Assembly (NCBI GenBank): GCA_012861695.1
Contig: JAAOOA010000002.1
Location: forward strand, 19,559,803-19,623,802
DNA: 64,000 nt
Origin: Trematomus loennbergii
Lineage: Eukaryota > Chordata > Actinopteri > Perciformes > Nototheniidae
Direction of reading: 5' to 3'
Shown here: one piece after another, positions 12,001 to 26,402 of the stretch
Numbering within the stretch: position 1 is the stretch's first letter
Layout of the letters: each line of letters opens with the position of its first letter
Program-made: the position numbers and the translations under genes
The notes under the pieces: model-generated
The model's database searches: none
What the model saw: the letters and a program-made list of their open reading frames with translations, nothing else
Told to the model about the DNA's origin: nothing

Positions 12001-15000
12001 CGTAGTACTGTAAAAAGCACGACCAATCATTTTAGCTGGGCCGGCTAAAATAACTGGATGGCCTACCTGCCTGTCAGCCTTCCATCTGTGGCACAAACTT
12101 ATCTCGTGCCCTCATTGGTCATGTGCTCGTGTGTATTGGAGGAGGGGCTCTGTAAGGAAGTAGCAGATTTCTTCCGCTGTGTATTTTCAAATTCTAGCGA
12201 TCTTGAGCTGGTTTCTCCAAAATTACCTACCCCACCTTTAAGTGTTTTTGTTGCATAAATTCATTTTGTATTTCAGATTACTGTTATGCAGAGGAGCTTA
12301 TTTTTTTATAAGAAATGTGTGAATGTGTTTTAACTTATTGACAAATGCTTATGACTGTTTTGTTTTATTGTAAAGTGAGGTCCAAAGCTCTCGTCCACTG
12401 GAGAGAAAGAACAGGAAAGAATGACAAGTGTTTAGTTTACCCATAAAAAGCGAACTTTATTTATCAGTTTGAAACTCCAATCATTTTTTTTGCGGGGGGT
12501 CAGGGGGGGCATTCATATTCTTATAAATGTGTTACAGCATTACTACGTCGAAAACTGTTCCAATACAATATTTCGTATATCAATATTTTAATAAGGTGGG
12601 ACACTGGTTAATAATATTGTAGCGTGTTCAAGTAACCAAGGGATATAGTAGTTATCAATTTAAGTATAAGATGTGCACAGTTATTTATTTGTTGTTGGGG
12701 GGAGAGACCGCCCCTTCCATATGAGTGTGTGTACGGCGGGCATGGAAAAAGTCATACTCAGTGCGGTGAGCGCTGGCTTTATTGCTACTGTATCCGTAGC
12801 ACCCCACGCAATAGTTGGGACTGTGTACTGACGTCAGTAAAAAAGGTTTGCCCCCCCCAAGCGCAAATGTCAAACTCCGCCTATGAAAACAAGTAAACCG
12901 TTTTCTTTATTTTGACACTCCAGACCTTCTCTTTCATACAACCACATACATGTAGGCCAGGGTGTCAAACTCAAGGCCCGAGGGCCAAATCCGGCCCGCG
13001 ACTTCATTTAATGTGGCCCCACAAGAGCTTGCAAAGAATATAATATGTTTATTATACGGTTACATGCAGTTTTTCCAGAATTTGGCTTTTCTTTTTAAAT
13101 CATTTTGGGGACATACGCACTGAAGAGACTTGCAATTATTTCCCCTAGACTTCTGCTTTCAGATGTAGTTAATTATGAAGTTATTACCCTATCTGATAAT
13201 AATCCAATGCAGAGGCAATCATGTAACATAATACATTATTTTATATATATTAAATATTTATATATGTATATTTATATAGTTTGAAGTTACAACCGTCCCT
13301 TTGAGTGCAACCATGATGCTGATGGGCCCGTGATGAGTTTGACACCCCTGATGTAGGCAATGAGAGATGGGAAATTGAAGAACACAGGATTCAGGAACAC
13401 TCACGAAAAGAAGAACAGAAACCTGGACGTGAAATCCTCAAAGGCTGAACACATGCGCACACAAACACATTTTGAAAAATATTGTAATAAAAAAACATGT
13501 AAACTGTAGCTAATCAGGTCCTTGAATTTGAAAAAATTATCTCCTGTAGCCTTTTTGTTAAAGAATGTGTGTCCAGAATTATTCCTCCATTAACGCCCAT
13601 GCTTCTTCAGCTTCATGTAATACTGGTTAGCCAATCGACCTTCATGGCCTCCATGGCAGCCTCTGCTGCTTCTGTGAAACAGATCACCTGCAGGGAGAGA
13701 TGGGTGGAGAGGTTAGGAGGAGGTCACATCATCAGATTTCACTTCATGATTATCAGTGCCAAGAGAACTCACAATGCCGATATCATAATGGTATCTTTAA
13801 AAAAAAAAACATTAAAATGATATCATTCAAATGTATGTGCGCTTTGTTTCTTTTTTTTCATAGTGTAGAGTGTGGAGGGAGAGTCTGTAACCATACCAGC
13901 AGAAATGATTTAAGAGGAGCTGGATTATTTATATGATATCGATATTTCATTCTTCTTAAAATATAAAGGATATAATCAATAACGGTAATCGCGACGACCC
14001 AAGTTGAAGGCAAACATCTGCAACATTGGCAGAATGAATGGCTTTTAATGTGAAACTCTCAGCAGTTAGGACAAGGCTTGTGATAGTCTTGACTTTTCTC
14101 ACCGTCAATGAATCCCATGAAAAGACCAACACTTGCATGACAATAACAAGCCTCATCTATTTAACACATTTGCCCATTAGCAGCAAACTGTTCTCAAGGA
14201 CATTGCACATGAAATCTATCTTTTGAGTGTCATCTACATTGGAGGAGGTGGGTAAGCCAGCATGGATTCAAACCTGCTCTCTGGGGGTCTGGGGTGAGGC
14301 TACACCTCCCTCCTGGTACATCTCTGCCACTCTGGCCAGCAGCAGGTAGCGAGGCTCGTCCTGAATCCCATCGAACTCTCCCTCGTCATAGTCCGTCATG
14401 TTCAAGGCATTTTCATACCAGTGAATGGCTTCCTCCCAGTCCCGCTTTCTATACAATTCGAAAAAAACATCACCATTTGCATCAAAAACAGTAAACGCAG
14501 AGGTGGGAAGTAATGGAGTACAAATACTTTGTTACTGTACTTAAGTACATTTTTCTGGTATCAGTACTTTACTCCACTACTTATTTTTCTGACGACTTTT
14601 ACTTTTACTTCTTACATTTTTAACACAAATACCTGTACTTTATGCTTCTTACATTTTCAAAACAGGCACGTTACTTTAGTTTTAATCTGTGTTTGGAGGC
14701 GAGATCATTATTTAGAGTCATTGCCTATTGATTTTTAACACGATCCGTGTATCCTTAATTTCCTGGTCTTCTCTAAAGAAGAGGGACCAATGAAAACGTT
14801 GTAATTTAGCATCAAAACATTCATTAGCTAACAATGACATTATTGTTCTATTAATATAAAGGGAGGTCAGGTACTCTTTAAAACAGTTGGTAGTTATGTG
14901 ACATTTCGAAGCCCATACTTCTGTACTTCTACTTGAGTAAAGGATGTGGTACTTGTTGCAGCTACTTTATCATCTCTGGTAAAACACTGTTCTCTTTGAT

Positions 15001-15802
15001 AATACAAAATAAACATAGGCATCCCTCTAGGGGGCAGTATAACCATGACTGTTGGACCAGGTTCTGTGTGTGTCTTTACCCACAAATCCATACATAATCC
15101 AAGTCCAGATTTTGACAGTTTAACTCAAACAGGTTGCTTCACTGACCTGTCAGCTGACAGATTGATCCCAGAATCGAAGGTCGGCCACTGTGATCATAGA
15201 AGACCTGTCACCAGACTCAGCAGCCAGCAGCAGATACTTAAAGCCTTTCATCCTGTTTCGGCGTTATCCTGCCAACAACACAGACTTATAAGAACACATA
15301 TTTGTACGTTGTAAAAAGACAAAAGTCTAAATACACTGAGGTACTCCAGCTGCATGTCTGGCAGGATGTGATGCGGCAGCTGCATGCAGCACTGTCCCAG
15401 AGCCCGATGGCCTCACAGCTCCCCGCACTGCACTGCTCTCTCCAGGTGCATCATGGCCGAGTCCTGGTCCCACTGCTCATCCTTCTCACAGAACCGACCG
15501 CTTCATGGTACCACACCATCCCCAGGTGCACCTGGGCGGAGGGGAGAGAGCAGAAACACGTTCAGGACACACAGAATGGATGATCAGATTAGTTCCAACT
15601 GAAAATGTGTTTTAGGTAATGATTCAACCTTGGTGCCTCTTGATCGACTGCTCATTTTAGTTTAACCAAGTTTTCAGGGACAATTGATACTTATTGTTTT
15701 GTTTATTCAGAGGTGGTTTAGTTTTAGTAAATCTTTGATAAAGCCAGGTCTAATGTCTCGGAAGTATCTGGCTTCATATAAATACAGAATTCATGGTTGG
15801 AG
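9084..15802. repeat. Tandem unit 2 of the eef2k 3'-end array
   Basis: About 6,719 bases. Components: minisatellite/Tol2-like 9084-9826, SINE head about 10358-10462, hAT 10526-11353, TTAA MITE 11857-12241, hAT 12958-13350, Tol2-like MITE 14498-14978. It has the most small indels of the four copies. Shares marker bases with unit 1 (A at 14757, T at 14990). Confidence 0.95.
13579..15531 (-). pseudogene. Extra copy of the last four eef2k exons, heavily frameshifted (unit 2)
   Basis: Exons at 15531-15345, 15268-15147, 14448-14274 and 13687-13579. Lengths are 187, 122, 175 and 109 against the expected 189, 125, 179 and 110. Every exon has small indels, such as loss of three bases near 14380 and a lost C at the first donor, which spoils the GT position. 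Nearly all changes are short indels, not substitutions, which is the pattern of raw long-read errors rather than neutral decay. Confidence 0.85.
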
Positions 15803-18800
15803 AGTAGAAGTACTCAGATCTTGTACTAGAGTAAAAGTAGAAGTACTCAGATCTTGTACTTGATTAAAAGTAGAAGTACTCAGATCTTGTACTTGAGTAA
15901 AGGTAGAAGTACTCAGATCTTGTACTTGATTAAAAGTAGAAGTACTAGGATCTTGTACTAGAGTAAAAGTAGAAGTACTCAGATCTTGTACTTGAGTAAA
16001 AGTAGAAGTACTCAGATCTTGTACTTGAGTAAAAGTAGAAGTACCAGAGTGTAGGATACTCTGTTACAGTAAAAGTACTGCATTCAAAATGTTCCTCAAG
16101 TAAAAGTATAAAAGTATTATCATCAAAATATAGTTAAAGTAGCGACAGTAAAAGTAGTTATCTGCAGATTGGTCCATTTCAGAATAATATGATATGATAT
16201 GTTTTATAATGATTGATCATTAAAGTGTTCTCAAAGCTGGTAAAGGTGCAGCTAGTTTGAATGACTTTGTATACTGCAGGGTAGCTTGTGAATTGACTCC
16301 AGGTGGAACTAAAGTCTGATTTAACACTTGATTAGATTTCACATAATTCCTCCACATCTGTAAAGTAACTAAAGGTATTAAATACATGTAGTGGAGTAAA
16401 AGTACACCATTTACCTCTGAACTGTAGAGGAGAAGAAGAACAAAGTAGCAAAACATTGAAATACTTAACTAAAGTACAAGTATCTCACAATTGTACCCAA
16501 GTATAGTACTTGAGTTTATGAACTTAGTTACTTTACACCAATGGCTATAAAGATATAAAGACTAAGCCTTGCACAGAGGCATGAAAATACATTTTCAAAA
16601 TGCTCAACAGTGCTGCCAAAATTATAAACTGACTGCTACACAATTAAAATAAATGCTTTTATATATTTCTATTAGATGTGACTCTTTGGCGTTTCTGTTA
16701 TTATTAACAATGGCTTTAGTTGTTCTGACTGCTAAAATCCTCTGTTATTCCTAATTTTAAAGCCGATATTCCGTGGGGTCGGGGGGCTCGGATCCTTGTC
16801 ACCTTTTTCATACCTGATGAGTTTGCATCCGGTATGGATGCAAACTGCCTGTGATAGTGAGGGTAGTAGTCAATCCCTTTTTTTGGCAAGACAGTAGTGA
16901 CGGCCATCTTGGTGACGTGTGTTGTTGTGCGAGACCAGAGAGGTCCCCCGGAAAGGAGGGACTTTGCCTCTCATTGTTCAGGAGGATCTGGTAGTAGTGA
17001 GTGTTGAAGACAGATATGTATTTTAAAAAATGAATAAAAACACAAACATAAAATATAAGTAACTAAATACTAGATGTAGAAGGGCTGCCGTGTAGCTCAC
17101 CCTTTAGAGCGGCGGTCCAGTAGGGTTAGATAGCTAGCAGAAGAGTTCCAAGATCCAGGTTCGAGCCCAGGCCTTTACTCTGTCTCCCTCTAGTGGCGCT
17201 AAAGAAAACCCTAAATGCATTAATAGTATAAATGCATTAGTATAAATCAGGGTCGGCAACCTTTTTGATATGAAGTGCCATTCTAAAAAAAAAAAATTAT
17301 CAGCGTGCCGACGATCGTGAATTATCAACGGGGGGGGGGGGGGCGGTGTGTTGAAGAGCTCGACGAAAACACTCGTGAAAAGTGATGTTTAAAACTCAGT
17401 TAATGGGGCTCATTCTCTGGCGCTTCCACAAACAACAACCAACATAATTGTTACATTCAAATGAAGTAGTAACTACATTATTCAAGTTTACATTAACTTT
17501 GGAGAATAACACGGGAGAAATGAGCTGAAGCGCTCTCTTTTCCTCTCTCCCCCTCTCTCTCTCTCCTGACAGCCCGTCAGTATCTCATGCAGCTCACTGA
17601 TCCAGTAATGAGTGACAGTGAAGAATAAATATATGTATAACTAGTTCCAAAGGTAGATAAAATAGCTAAGTGTGTTAGGTCTAACTCTTGTGTGTTCTGC
17701 TCCGCTCACCGGTCCGTCACAGCGGGTGGAGCTGCAGGATTTCTGCTTCACACAACGTTGCACCGCTATTTTATTGTTTTTCGGACACCTTAAAATACGG
17801 CCAGACTGGTGAAGCGATTTCGGCGAGCTTGTTTTGCCGCACACAGAGAAAAGTGTCATGTATGTTACGTCTCGCGATCGGCCTTTTTGAGTGGGCTGCA
17901 TTGCGTGCATGGCTTCCTTCTGCAGGTAACGGGGAGACGCGCTCTGGCGAGGTCTCGTTCAGGATCCAAAAATAAAATTAATATTTTGTACACTTATTCC
18001 ACTTATTCCTAGTGTGCCACTGGTTACGGTGCCGCGTGCCATTGGTGGCACGCGTGCCAGGGGTTGCCGACCCTGGTATAAATGCATTATCTTTTACATC
18101 TAAACTTGGCATGTTCTTGTGTTTTTTACACAGTGTTAGAATATGTATTGGAGTGTAAAATATGAACACAAAATTGATAAACACCATTAGAATACAATAA
18201 ACAACTCCTAAAGAGTTTAAAAGCACACTATTAGGAGTTAAATACTTTACGAGGTCAATTTGAAATAATATTAACAGTAGAGTTAAAATCTTCACTTTAA
18301 GATTTACACAACTTGAGTTAAGAATGTACTACCCATGTACAAAAATGTGCAACAATAAGCCCAAAAAGTATAGCAATTAACTTTTATATTTTTCACATTT
18401 TTAATGGAATACTATGTGTCAAAACATGATGGGTAGTGATTGAAAGATCATGCTATTTGTTAACATGAAAGCATGTACATGTTCTACAAAGGATGTCTCT
18501 TAAACTCTTAACACTACAGTATCTACTTAAACAGCGTTAACATACAGTAGATTCTCTATTTGTAATTGGATGAGTGGTGTTAAAGGTGGGGTAGGTAAGT
18601 TTGAGAAACCGGCTCGAGATACACTTTTTGTTATATTCCATGGAATGCTCTTAACATCCCGACAGCAATGAATATCTTAAGTGCTTTGACAAAAAATCCA
18701 TAAAAAAAATTCATCTGTGGAAGCCGTAGTACTGTAAAAAGCACGACCAATCATTTTAGCTGGGCCGGCTAAAATAACTGGATGGCCTACCTGCCTGTCA

Positions 18801-21800
18801 GCCTTCCATCTGTGCACAAACTTATCTCGTGCCCTCATTGGTCATGTGCTCGTGTGTATTGGAGGAGGGGCTCTGTAAGGAAGTAGCAGATTTCTTCCGG
18901 CTGTGTATTTTCAAATTCTAGCGATCTCGAGCTGGTTTCTCCAAAATTACCTACCCCACCTTTAAGTGTTTTGTTGCATAAATTCATTTGTATTTCAGAT
19001 TACTGTTATGCAGAGGAGCTTATTTTTTATAAGAAATGTGTGAATGTGTTTTTAAACTTATTGACAAATGCTTATGACTGTTTGTTTTTATTGTAAAGTG
19101 AGGTCCAAAGCTCGTCCACTGGAGAGAAAGAACAGGAAAGAATGACAAGTGTTTAGTTTACCCATAAAAAGCGAACTTTATTTATCAGTTTGAAACTCCA
19201 ATCATTTTTTTTGCGGGGGGTCAGGGGGGCATTCATATTCTTATAAATGTGTTACAGCATTACTACGTCGAAAACTGTTCCAATACAAATATTTCGTATA
19301 TCAATATTTTAATAAGGTGGGACACTGGTTAATAATATTGTAGCGTGTTCAAGTAACCAAGGGATATAGTAGTTATCAATTTAAGTATAAGATGTGCACA
19401 GTTATTTATTTGTTGTTGGGGGAGAGACCGCCCCTTCCATATGAGTGTGTGTACGGCGGGCATGGAAAAGTCATACTCAGTGCGGTGAGCGCTGGCTTTA
19501 TTGCTACTGTATCCGTAGCACCCCACGCAATAGTTGGGACTGTGTACTGACGTCAGTAAAAAAGGTTTGCCCCCCCCAAGCGCAAATGTCAAACTCCGCC
19601 TATGAAACAAGTAAACCGTTTTCTTTATTTTGACACTCCAGACCTTCTCTTTCATACAACCACATACATGTAGGCCAGGGGTGTCAAACTCAAGGCCCGA
19701 GGGCCAAATCCGGCCCGCGACTTCATTTAATGTGGCCCCACAAGAGCTTGCAAAGAATATAATATGTTTATTATACGGTTACATGCAGTTTTTCCAGAAT
19801 TTGGCTTTTCTTTTTAAATCATTTTGGGACATACGCACTGAAGAGACTTGCAATTATTTCCCCTAGACTTCTGCTTTCAGATGTAGTTAATTATGAAGTT
19901 ATTACCCTATCTGATAATAATCCAATGCAGAGGCAATCATGTAACATAATACATTATTTTATATATATTAAATATTTATATATGTATATTTATATAGTCT
20001 TGAAGTTACAACCGTCCCTTTGAGTGCAACCATGATGCTGATGTGGCCCGTGATGATTGAGTTTGACACCCCTGATGTAGGCAATGAGAGATGGGAAATT
20101 GAAGAACACAGGATTCAGGAACACTCACAGGAAAAGAAGAACAGAAACCTGGACGTGAAATCCTCAAAGGCTGAACACATGCGCACACAAACACATTTTT
20201 GAAAAATATTGTAATAAAAAACATGTAAACTGTAGCTAATCAGGTCCTTCTGAATTTGAAAAAATTATCTCCTGTAGCCTTTTTTGTTAAAGAATGTGTG
20301 TCCAGAATTATTCCTCCATTAACGCCCATGCTTCTTCAGCTTTCATGTAATACTGGTTAGCCAATCGACCCTTCATGGCCTCCATGGCAGCCTCTGCTGC
20401 TTCTGTGAACAGATCACCTGCAGGGAGAGATGGGTGGAGAGGTTAGGAGGAGGTCACATCATCAGATTTCACTTCATGATTATCAGTGCCAAGAGAACTC
20501 ACAATGCCGATATCATAATGGTATCTTTAAAAAAACAAAACATTAAAATGATATCATTCAAATGTATTGTGCGCTTTGTTTCTTTTTTTCATAGTGTAGA
20601 GGTGTGGAGGGAGAGTCTGTAACCATACCAGCAGAAATGATTTAAGAGGAGCTGGATTATTATATGATATCATATCGATATTTCATTCTTCTTAAATATA
20701 AAGGATATAATCAATAACGGTATATCGCGACGACCCAAGTTGAAGGCAAACATCTGCAACATTGGCAGAATGAATGGCTTTTAATGTGAAACTCTCAGCA
20801 GTTAGGACAAGGCTTGTGATAGTCTTGACTTTTCTCACCGTCAATGAATCCCATGAAAAGACCAACACTTGCATGACAATAACAAGCCTCATCTATTTAA
20901 CACATTTGCCCATTAGCAGCAAACTGTTCTCAAGGCACATTGCACATGAAATCTATCTTTTGAGTGTCATCTACATTGGAGGAGGTGGGTAAGCCAGCAT
21001 GGATTCAAACCTGCTCTCTGGGGGTCTGGGGTGAGGCTACACCCTCCCTCCTGGTACATCTCTGCCACTCTGGCCAGCAGCAGGTAGCGAGGCTCGTCCT
21101 GAATCCCATCGAACTCTCCGCCCTCGTCATAGTCCGTCATGTTCAAGGCATTTTCATACCAGTGAATGGCTTCCTCCCAGTCCCGCTTTCTATACAATTC
21201 GAAAAAAAACATCACCATTTGCATCAAAAACAGTAAAACGCAGAGGTGGGAAGTAATGGAGTACAAATACTTTGTTACTGTACTTAAGTACATTTTTCGA
21301 CTTTTTACTTTTACTTCTTACATTTTTAACACAAATACCTGTACTTTATGCTTCTTACATTTTCAAAACAGGCACGTTACTTTAGTTTTAATCTGTGTTT
21401 GGAGGCGAGATCATTATTTAGAGTCATTGCCTATTGATTTTAACACGATCCGTGTATCCTTCATTTCCTGGTCTTCTCTAAAGAAGAGGGACCAATGAAA
21501 ACGTTGTAATTTAGCATCAAAACATTCATTAGCTAACAATGACATTATTGTTCTATTAATATAAAGGGAGGTCAGGTACTCTTTAAAACAGTTGGTAGTT
21601 ATGTGACATTTCGAAGCCCATACTTCTGTACTTCTACTTGAGTAAAGGATGTGTACTTGTTGCAGCTACTTTATCCATCTCTGGTAAAACACTGCTCTCT
21701 TTGATAATACAAAATAAACATAGGCATCCCTCTAGGGGGCAGTATAACCATGACTGTTGGACCAGGTTCTGTGTGTGTCTTTACCCACAAATCCATACAT

Positions 21801-22515
21801 AATCCAAGTCCAGATTTTGACAGTTTAAACTCAAACAGGTTGCTTCACTGACCTGTCAGCTGACAGATTGATCCCAGAATCGAAGGCTCGGGCCACTGTG
21901 ATCATAGAAGACCTGTCACCAGACTCAGCAGCCAGCAGCAGATACTTAAAGCCTTTCATCCTGTTTCCGGCGTTATCCTGCCAACAACACAGACTTATAA
22001 GAACACATATTTGTACGTTGTAAAAAGACAAAAGTCTAAATACACTGAGGTACCTCCAGCTGCATGTCTGGCAGGATGTGATGCGGCAGCTGCATGCAGC
22101 ACTGTCCCAGAGCCACGATGGCCTCCAGCTCCCCGCACTGCACTGCTCTCTCCAGGTGCATCATGGCCGAGTCCTGGTCCCACTGCTCATCCTTCTCACA
22201 GAACCGACCCGCTTCATGGTACCACACCATCCCCAGGTGCACCTGGGCGGAGGGGAGAGAGCAGAAACACGTTCAGGAACACACAGAATGGATGATCAGA
22301 TTAGTTTCCAACTGAAAATGTGTTTTAGGTAATGATTCAACCTTGGTGCCTCTTGATCGACTGCTCATTTTAGTTTAACCAAGTTTTCAGGGACATTGAT
22401 ACTTATTGTTTTGTTTATTTCAGAGGTGGTTTAGTTTTAGTAAATCTTTGATAAAGCCAGGTCTAATGTCTCGGAAGTATCTGGCTTCATATAAATACAG
22501 AATTCATGGTTGGAG
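15803..22515. repeat. Tandem unit 3 of the eef2k 3'-end array
   Basis: Near-identical to unit 4, about 6,713 bases. Components: minisatellite/Tol2-like 15803-16543, SINE head about 17081-17185, hAT 17248-18075, TTAA MITE 18580-18965, hAT 19676-20074, Tol2-like MITE 21241-21683 (internally shortened by about 40 bases near 21298). Shares marker bases with unit 4 (C at 21462 and 21695). Confidence 0.95.
20308..22242 (-). pseudogene. Extra copy of the last four eef2k exons, all intact (unit 3)
   Basis: Exons at 22242-22054, 21977-21853, 21189-21011 and 20417-20308 have lengths 189, 125, 179 and 110, all the expected values. All splice sites are present and the frame is open through the stop codon. 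It is the only unit without any defect. It lacks its own promoter and kinase exons, so it could act only as an alternative 3' end for eef2k, spliced from exon 15 over unit 4. It could also be an assembly duplicate of the true 3' end. Called a pseudogene because it is partial, not because it is damaged. Confidence 0.85.
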
Positions 22516-22755
22516 AGTAGAAGTACTCAGATCTTGTACTAGAGTAAAAGTAGAAGTACTCAGATCTTGTACTTGATTAAAAGTAGAAGTACTCAGATCT
22601 TGTACTTGAGTAAAGGTAGAAGTACTCAGATCTTGTACTTGATTAAAAGTAGAAGTACTAGGATCTTGTACTAGAGTAAAAGTAGAAGTACTCAGATCTT
22701 GTACTTGAGTAAAAGTAGAAGTACTCAGATCTTGTACTTGAGTAAAAGTAGAAGT
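22516..22755. repeat. 35-base minisatellite (unit 4 copy)
   Basis: Seven tandem repeats with the core AGATCTTGTACTTGAGTAAA plus AGTAGAAGTACTC, varying at a few positions (GATT for GAGT, TAGAG for TTGAG). Counterparts: 2318-2575, 9084-9325 and 15803-16045. The array-unit junction falls in it. Confidence 0.85.
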
Positions 22756-23799
22756 ACCAGAGTGTAGGAATACTCTGTTACAGTAAAAGTACTGCATTCA
22801 AAATGTTCCTCAAGTAAAAGTATAAAAGTATTATCATCAAAATATAGTTAAAGTAGCGACAGTAAAAGTAGTTATTCTGCAGATTGGTCCATTTCAGAAT
22901 AATATGATATGATATGTTTTATAATGATTGATCATTAAAGTGTTCTCAAAGCTGGTAAAGGTGCAGCTAGTTTGAATGACTTTGTATACTGCAGGGTAGC
23001 TTGTGAATTGACTCCAGGTGGAACTAAAGTCTGATTTAACACTTGATTAGATTTCACATAATTCCTCCACATCTGTAAAGTAACTAAAGGTATTAAATAC
23101 ATGTAGTGGAGTAAAAGTACACCATTTACCTCTGAACTGTAGAGGAGAAGAAGAACAAAGTAGCAAAACATTGAAATACTTAACTAAAGTACAAGTATCT
23201 CACAATTGTACCCAAGTATAGTACTTGAGTTTATGAACTTAGTTACTTTACACCAATGGCTATAAAGATATAAAGACTAAGCCTTGCACAGAGGCATGAA
23301 AATACATTTTCAAAATGCTCAACAGTGCTGCCAAAATTATAAACTGACTGCTACACAATTAAAATAAATGCTTTTATATATTTCTATTAGATGTGACTCT
23401 TTGGCGTTTCTGTTATTATTAACACTGCTGCTTTAGTTGTTCTGACTGCTAAAATCCTCTGTTATTCCTAATTTTAAAGCCGATATTCCGTGGGGTCGGG
23501 GGGCTCGGATCCTTGTCACCTTTTTCATACCTGATGAGTTTGCATCCGGTATGGATGCAAACTGCCTGTGATAGTGAGGGTAGTAGTCAATCCCTTTTTT
23601 TGGCAAGACAGTAGTGACGGCCATCTTGGTGACGTGTGTTGTTGTGCGAGACCAGAGAGGTCCCCCGGAAAGGGAGGGACTTTGCCTCTCATTGTTCAGG
23701 AGGATCTGGTAGTAGTGAGTGTTGAAGACAGATATGTATTTTAAAAAATGAATAAAAACACAAACAAATATATAAGTAACTAAATACTAAATGATAGAA

Positions 23800-23905
23800 G
23801 GGCTGCCGTGTAGCTCACCCTTTAGAGCGGCGGTCCAGTAGGGTTAGATAGCTAGCAGAAGAGTTCCAAGATCCAGGTTCGAGCCCAGGCCTTTACTCTG
23901 TCTCC
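23800..23905 (+). mobile_element. tRNA-derived SINE-like head (four array copies)
   Basis: GTGTAGCTCACCCTTTAGAG resembles a pol III A box, and AGGTTCGAGCCCAGG about 70 bases on resembles a B box. The spacing is longer than in a functional tRNA and there is no paired acceptor stem. Copies at about 3611, 10358 and 17081. Confidence 0.5.
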
Positions 23906-23967
23906 CTCTAGTGGCGCTAAAGAAAAACCCATAAATGCATTAATAGTATAAATGCATTAGTATAAAT

Positions 23968-24800
23968 CAGGGGTCGGCAACTTTTTGATATGAAGTGCCA
24001 TTCTAAAAAAAAAAAATATCAGCGTGCCGACGATCGTGAATTATCAACGGGGGGGGGGGGGGGGCGGGTGTTGAAGAGCTCGACGAAAACACTCGTGAAA
24101 AGTGATGTTTAAAACTCAGTTAATGGGGCTCATTCTCTGGCGCTTCCACAAACAACAACCAACATAATTGTTACATTCAAATGAAGTAGTAACTACATTA
24201 TTCAAGTTTACATTAACTTTGGAGAATAACACGGGAGAAATGAGCTGAAGCGCTCTCTTTTCCTCTCTCCCCCTCTCTCTCTCTCCTGACAGCCCGTCAG
24301 TATCTCATGCAGCTCACTGATCCAGTAATGAGTGACAGTGAAGAATAAATATATGTATAACTAGTTCCAAAGGTAGATAAAATAGCTAAGTGTGTTAGGT
24401 CTAACTCTTGTGTGTTCTGCTCCGCTCACCGGTCCGTCACAGCGGGTGGAGCTGCAGGATTTCTGCTTCACACACACGTTGCACCGCTATTTTATTGTCT
24501 TTTTCGGACACCTTAAAATACGGCCAGACTGGTGAAGCGATTTCGGCGAGCTTGTTTTGCCGCACACAGAGAAAAGTGTCATGTATGTTACGTCTCGCGA
24601 TCGGCCTTTTTGAGTGGGGCTGCATTGCGTGCATGGCTTCCTTCTGCAGGTAACGGGGAGACGCGCTCTGGCGAGGTCTCGTTCAGGATCCAAAAATAAA
24701 ATTAATATTTTGTACACTTATTCCACTTATTCCTAGTGTGCCACTGGTTACGGTGCCGCGTGCCATTGGTGGCACGCGTGCCAGGGGTTGCCGACCCCTG
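23968..24800. mobile_element. Non-autonomous hAT element, TSD GTATAAAT (four array copies)
   Basis: Terminal inverted repeats CAGGGGTCGGCAAC and its complement, flanked by a perfect 8-base duplication GTATAAAT. No transposase frame inside. It contains a long G run and a TC-rich stretch. Copies: 3780-4616, 10526-11353 and 17248-18075. The open frames within it are spurious. Confidence 0.9.
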
Positions 24801-25304
24801 GTATAAATGCATTATCTTTTACATCTAAACTTGGCATGTTCTTGTGTTTTTTACACAGTGTTAGAATATGTATTGGAGTGTAAAATATGAACACAAAATT
24901 GATAAACACCATTAGAATACAATAAACAACTCCTAAAGAGTTTAAAAGCACACTATTAGGAGTTAAATACTTTACGAGGTCAATTTGAAATAATATTAAC
25001 AGTAGAGTTAAAATCTTCACTTTAAGATTTACACAACTTGAGTTAAGAATGTACTACCCATGTACAAAAATGTGCAACAATAAGCCCAAAAAGTATAGCA
25101 ATTAACTTTTATATTTTTCACATTTTTAATGGAATACTATGTGTCAAAACATGATGGGTAGTGATTGAAAGATCATGCTATTTGTTAACATGAAAGCATG
25201 TACATGTTCTACAAAGGATGTCTCTTAAACTCTTAACACTACAGTATCTACTTAAACAGCGTTAACATACAGTAGATTCTCTATTTGTAATTGGATGAGT
25301 GGTG

Positions 25305-25689
25305 TTAAAGGTGGGGTAGGTAAGTTTGAGAAACCGGCTCGAGATACACTTTTTGTTATATTCCATGGAATGCTCTTAACATCCCGACAGCAATGAATAT
25401 CTTAAGTGCTTTGACAAAAAATCCATAAAAAAAATTCATCTGTGGAAGCCGTAGTACTGTAAAAAGCACGACCAATCATTTTAGCTGGGCCGGCTAAAAT
25501 AACTGGATGGCCTACCTGCCTGTCAGCCTTCCATCTGTGCACAAACTTATCTCGTGCCCTCATTGGTCATGTGCTCGTGTGTATTGGAGGAGGGGCTCTG
25601 TAAGGAAGTAGCAGATTTCTTCCGGCTGTGTATTTTCAAATTCTAGCGATCTGAGCTGGTTTCTCCAAAATTACCTACCCCACCTTTAA
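25305..25689. mobile_element. TTAA-flanked MITE (piggyBac-like target), four array copies
   Basis: Ends TTAAAGGTGGGGTAGGTAA and complement; TTAA at both borders suits piggyBac-type insertion. No coding capacity. Copies at 5121-5515, 11857-12241 and 18580-18965, and one inverted copy outside the array at 58041-58411. Confidence 0.75.
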
Positions 25690-26402
25690 GTGTTTTTGTT
25701 GCATAAATTCATTTTGTATTTCAGATTACTGTTATGCAGAGGAGCTTATTTTTTATAAGAAATGTGTGAATGTGTTTTTAAACTTATTGACAAATGCTTA
25801 TGACTGTTTGTTTTATTGTAAAGTGAGGTCCAAAGCTCTCGTCCACTGGAGAGAAAGAACAGGAAAGAATGACAAGTGTTTAGTTTACCCATAAAAGCGA
25901 ACTTTATTTATCAGTTTGAAACTCCAATCATTTTTTTTGCGGGGGGTCAGGGGGGCATTCATATTCTTATAAATGTGTTACAGCATTACTACGTCGAAAA
26001 CTGTTCCAATACAAATATTTCGTATATCAATATTTTAATAAGGTGGGACACTGGTTAATAATATTGTAGCGTGTTCAAGTAACCAAGGGATATAGTAGTT
26101 ATCAATTTAAGTATAAGATGTGCACAGTTATTTATTTGTTGTTGGGGGGAGAGACCGCCCCTTCCATATGAGTGTGTGTACGGCGGGCATGGAAAAGTCA
26201 TACTCAGTGCGGTGAGCGCTGGCTTTATTGCTACTGTATCCGTAGCACCCCACGCAATAGTTGGGACTGTGTACTGACGTCAGTAAAAAAGGTTTGCCCC
26301 CCCCCAAGCGCAAATGTCAAACTCCGCCTATGAAAACAAGTAAACCGTTTTCTTTATTTTGACACTCCAGACCTTCTTTCATACAACCACATACATGTAG
26401 GC

